Assembly (NCBI GenBank): GCA_021825785.1
Contig: JAKAGP010000157.1
Location: forward strand, 1 to 5,348
Direction of reading: 5' to 3'
DNA length: 5,348 nt
Origin: Nitrospirota bacterium
Lineage (GTDB): Bacteria > Nitrospirota > Thermodesulfovibrionia > Thermodesulfovibrionales > JdFR-88
The translations under genes were made by a program, and so were the position numbers. Below are positions 4,024 to 5,348 of this stretch, one piece after another. The notes beneath the pieces are model-generated. The model was given only the letters and a program-made list of their open reading frames with translations, made no database searches and had not been told where the DNA came from. Numbering within the stretch: the stretch's first letter is position 1; each line of letters begins with the position of its first letter.

Positions 4024-5348
4024 GATCGATTATAGCATAGACCCCGTTGCGGGTACGGTGTTTCACCTTGTACATGGCCTCATCCGCCAGCCTTATCAGC
4101 TCTTCCTGGGAATTTGCGCTCTCCGGATAGGAAGCGACCCCGAAGCTGGCCGTAAGTTTCAGGCTGTAGCCTTCCTTCCTGAGGAATACGTGGTCCTGAA
4201 CGGTCTGTCTTATCCTCTCCGCGGTCTTTACCGCCTTTTGCGGCGGTGTCTGGGGCAGTATGATGACGAACTCGTCCCCGCCGTACCTGGTCACGATATC
4301 GAGTTCCCGCAGATGCCTTAGCAGGAGCTGTCCCATCTCCACGAGGAGCTTGCTGCCTATGAGGTGCCCGTGGGTGTCGTTGACCGCCTTGAAGTGGTCT
4401 ATGTCCATGAAGATGAGGCTCACCGATGTGTTATACCTGTTGCTCCTCAGCAGTTCGGTCCCGATGGTCCTGGTCATGTAGCGCGTATTGAAGAGCTTCG
4501 TGAGATCGTCGGTTACGACCAACTCCTGCATCTTTTCGTAGAGAGTGGCCCTCTCGACAATTATCGCCACATAGTCCGTGAACCTTGTCATGGAGACCAG
4601 GTCCTTCCGGGTGAACTCTCCGCCGGAGGGCCTGTTGATGAGTTCGAGCACCCCCAGTATCTTGCCCTTGCTCTTTACGGGCACGCAGATCGCGGTGTTT
4701 ATCCTGTGCCTGAAATCCCTGATCTTCAGCGTGAAGCCGGTCTCCTTGTACATGTTGCCGATGAGCAGGGGTTTGCCTTCCCTTGCAACCCTCGCCGCGA
4801 TGACGCCCGGGGGCATTGCGGACTTCTCCTTTTTCCAGATTGGTCCGTCGGTCTTTTCCATTGTGAGGCTGCCAGTCTGCTCATCCACGAGGTAGATGGT
4901 GCAGTTCTCCGCGCCGGTCTTTTCTTTTATCTTTTTTGTAAGCAACTGCAACACGTCGGTCTTCCCGGCGGACGACGTGAGGGCGCGGCTCAGCTCCTCG
5001 AAGAACCGGAGCTCGTTTCTGAGCGACTGGTTTTGTTCCCGGAAGGCCCGGTTTTCGTCATAAAGCCTTTTTTCCTCGTTTATGCGCCTGATGAGCAGGC
5101 CCAGTTCCCGGGCGGGGAGTCTTTCATCGGCGGCATAGGTCAGGGCCTTTTTTCTGGAGAATCCGGGTTTTTGCCGGGACGCGGCCGAAACGAATATCTT
5201 CGGGACGTCTCCGGCGAGCAGTAGGAGTTTTTTCAGGGGCTCGGTGCGGGCCTGGCCGTTTCTGGTGTTTATGATGATGAGGGACGCCCGCGATATCTCG
5301 GGCAGGGCAAGGGCGGGGTCTTCGAAGCGTGAAATACTGTAGCCCTTT
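4010..5348 (-). CDS. diguanylate cyclase with degenerate receiver, GAF and GGDEF domains (5' end outside window)
   Basis: The frame is open to the right edge and gives 445 visible residues. Order: a receiver-like fold (about 1-95) in which the phosphorylation Asp position reads IIINT (Asn near 27), followed by KIFVSAA and AADERLP, so probably a pseudo-receiver; a coiled coil (about 88-120, rich in Glu, Arg, Asn, Leu); a GAF domain (about 112-270, with CTIYLVDE, GVIAARVAREGKPLLI and AICVPVKSKGKILGVLELIN); and a GGDEF domain (about 275-440). The GGDEF domain has DDLTKLFN, the metal-site FMDIDHFK, an intact GGDEF at 356-360 and the RxxD inhibitory site RELD at 347-350, five residues before it. 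It should make c-di-GMP from two GTP and be product-inhibited. A GTG at 4952-4954 could start a shorter 314-residue form, but it would cut into the GAF domain, and the frame continues with sensible domains upstream. The TAA at 4010-4012 lies inside the GTPase gene. Confidence 0.92.
   Translation of the reverse strand, partial: KGYSISRFEDPALALPEISRASLIIINTRNGQARTEPLKKLLLLAGDVPKIFVSAASRQKPGFSRKKALTYAADERLPARELGLLIRRINEEKRLYDENRAFREQNQSLRNELRFFEELSRALTSSAGKTDVLQLLTKKIKEKTGAENCTIYLVDEQTGSLTMEKTDGPIWKKEKSAMPPGVIAARVAREGKPLLIGNMYKETGFTLKIRDFRHRINTAICVPVKSKGKILGVLELINRPSGGEFTRKDLVSMTRFTDYVAIIVERATLYEKMQELVVTDDLTKLFNTRYMTRTIGTELLRSNRYNTSVSLIFMDIDHFKAVNDTHGHLIGSKLLVEMGQLLLRHLRELDIVTRYGGDEFVIILPQTPPQKAVKTAERIRQTVQDHVFLRKEGYSLKLTASFGVASYPESANSQEELIRLADEAMYKVKHRTRNGVYAIIDHVSV

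Noticed and set aside
4029..4034. TATAAT on the minus strand just before the GTPase start
   Set aside because: No -35 box is found at 16-18 bases, and a start so near the ATG would leave almost no leader. The 14-base overlap with the upstream gene favours a shared transcript.
4010..4954. Stand-alone 314-residue GAF-GGDEF gene starting at GTG 4954
   Set aside because: The frame is open to the window edge with a coherent coiled coil and receiver-like region, and this start would remove the first helix of the GAF domain.
4364..5224. 286-residue open frame on the plus strand
   Set aside because: It is antisense to the GAF-GGDEF gene, whose catalytic motifs are unmistakable. The composition of the plus frame follows from high GC in the third codon position of the real gene.

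Overview
The window is a piece of a bacterial chromosome in two parts. The left half (1-2412) is a mobile-element-damaged island. The right half (2743-5348) is a GC-rich signalling operon on the minus strand. The MglA-type GTPase and the GAF-GGDEF protein suggest a Gram-negative environmental bacterium of the Nitrospirota or delta-proteobacterial kind. That placement is an inference with low confidence; there is no phylogenetic marker here.

Left half. Bases 1-98 look like the right end of an ISL3-like insertion sequence: the last 22 transposase codons, a stop, then a terminal-repeat-like end. An IS256-family element of about 1418 bp (127-1544) follows. It has imperfect 33-bp terminal inverted repeats, a complete DDE transposase on the minus strand, a plausible promoter inside the right end, and a 9-bp target duplication (a 10-bp exact direct repeat, 118-127 and 1545-1554). 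Collapsing the duplication joins 99-126 in frame to the open frame at 1545-2412. The result is one ABC/OLD-type AAA ATPase with a C-terminal TOPRIM nuclease domain, broken at its GAGE signature motif. Two insertion sequences therefore appear to have entered the same gene, leaving about 20-28 bases of it between them. This gene is clearly more AT-rich than the operon to its right and resembles phage-defence OLD/Gabija-type nucleases. As it stands it is a pseudogene.

Middle. A small basic 'KGG/histone H1-like' gene (2366-2611, minus) converges on the ATPase gene and overlaps its last 47 bases. The gap 2612-2742 holds no gene.

Right half. Two minus-strand genes overlap by 14 bp. Upstream is a sensor diguanylate cyclase that runs off the right edge (degenerate receiver, coiled coil, GAF, GGDEF with an intact catalytic motif and inhibitory site). 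Downstream is an MglA-type Ras-like GTPase with an unusual tail of about 230 residues (linker, coiled coil, basic end). The overlap implies translational coupling, so this looks like a paired c-di-GMP and small-GTPase signalling unit, perhaps for polarity, motility or surface behaviour. This operon and the doubly interrupted ATPase-nuclease are the two points of most interest.
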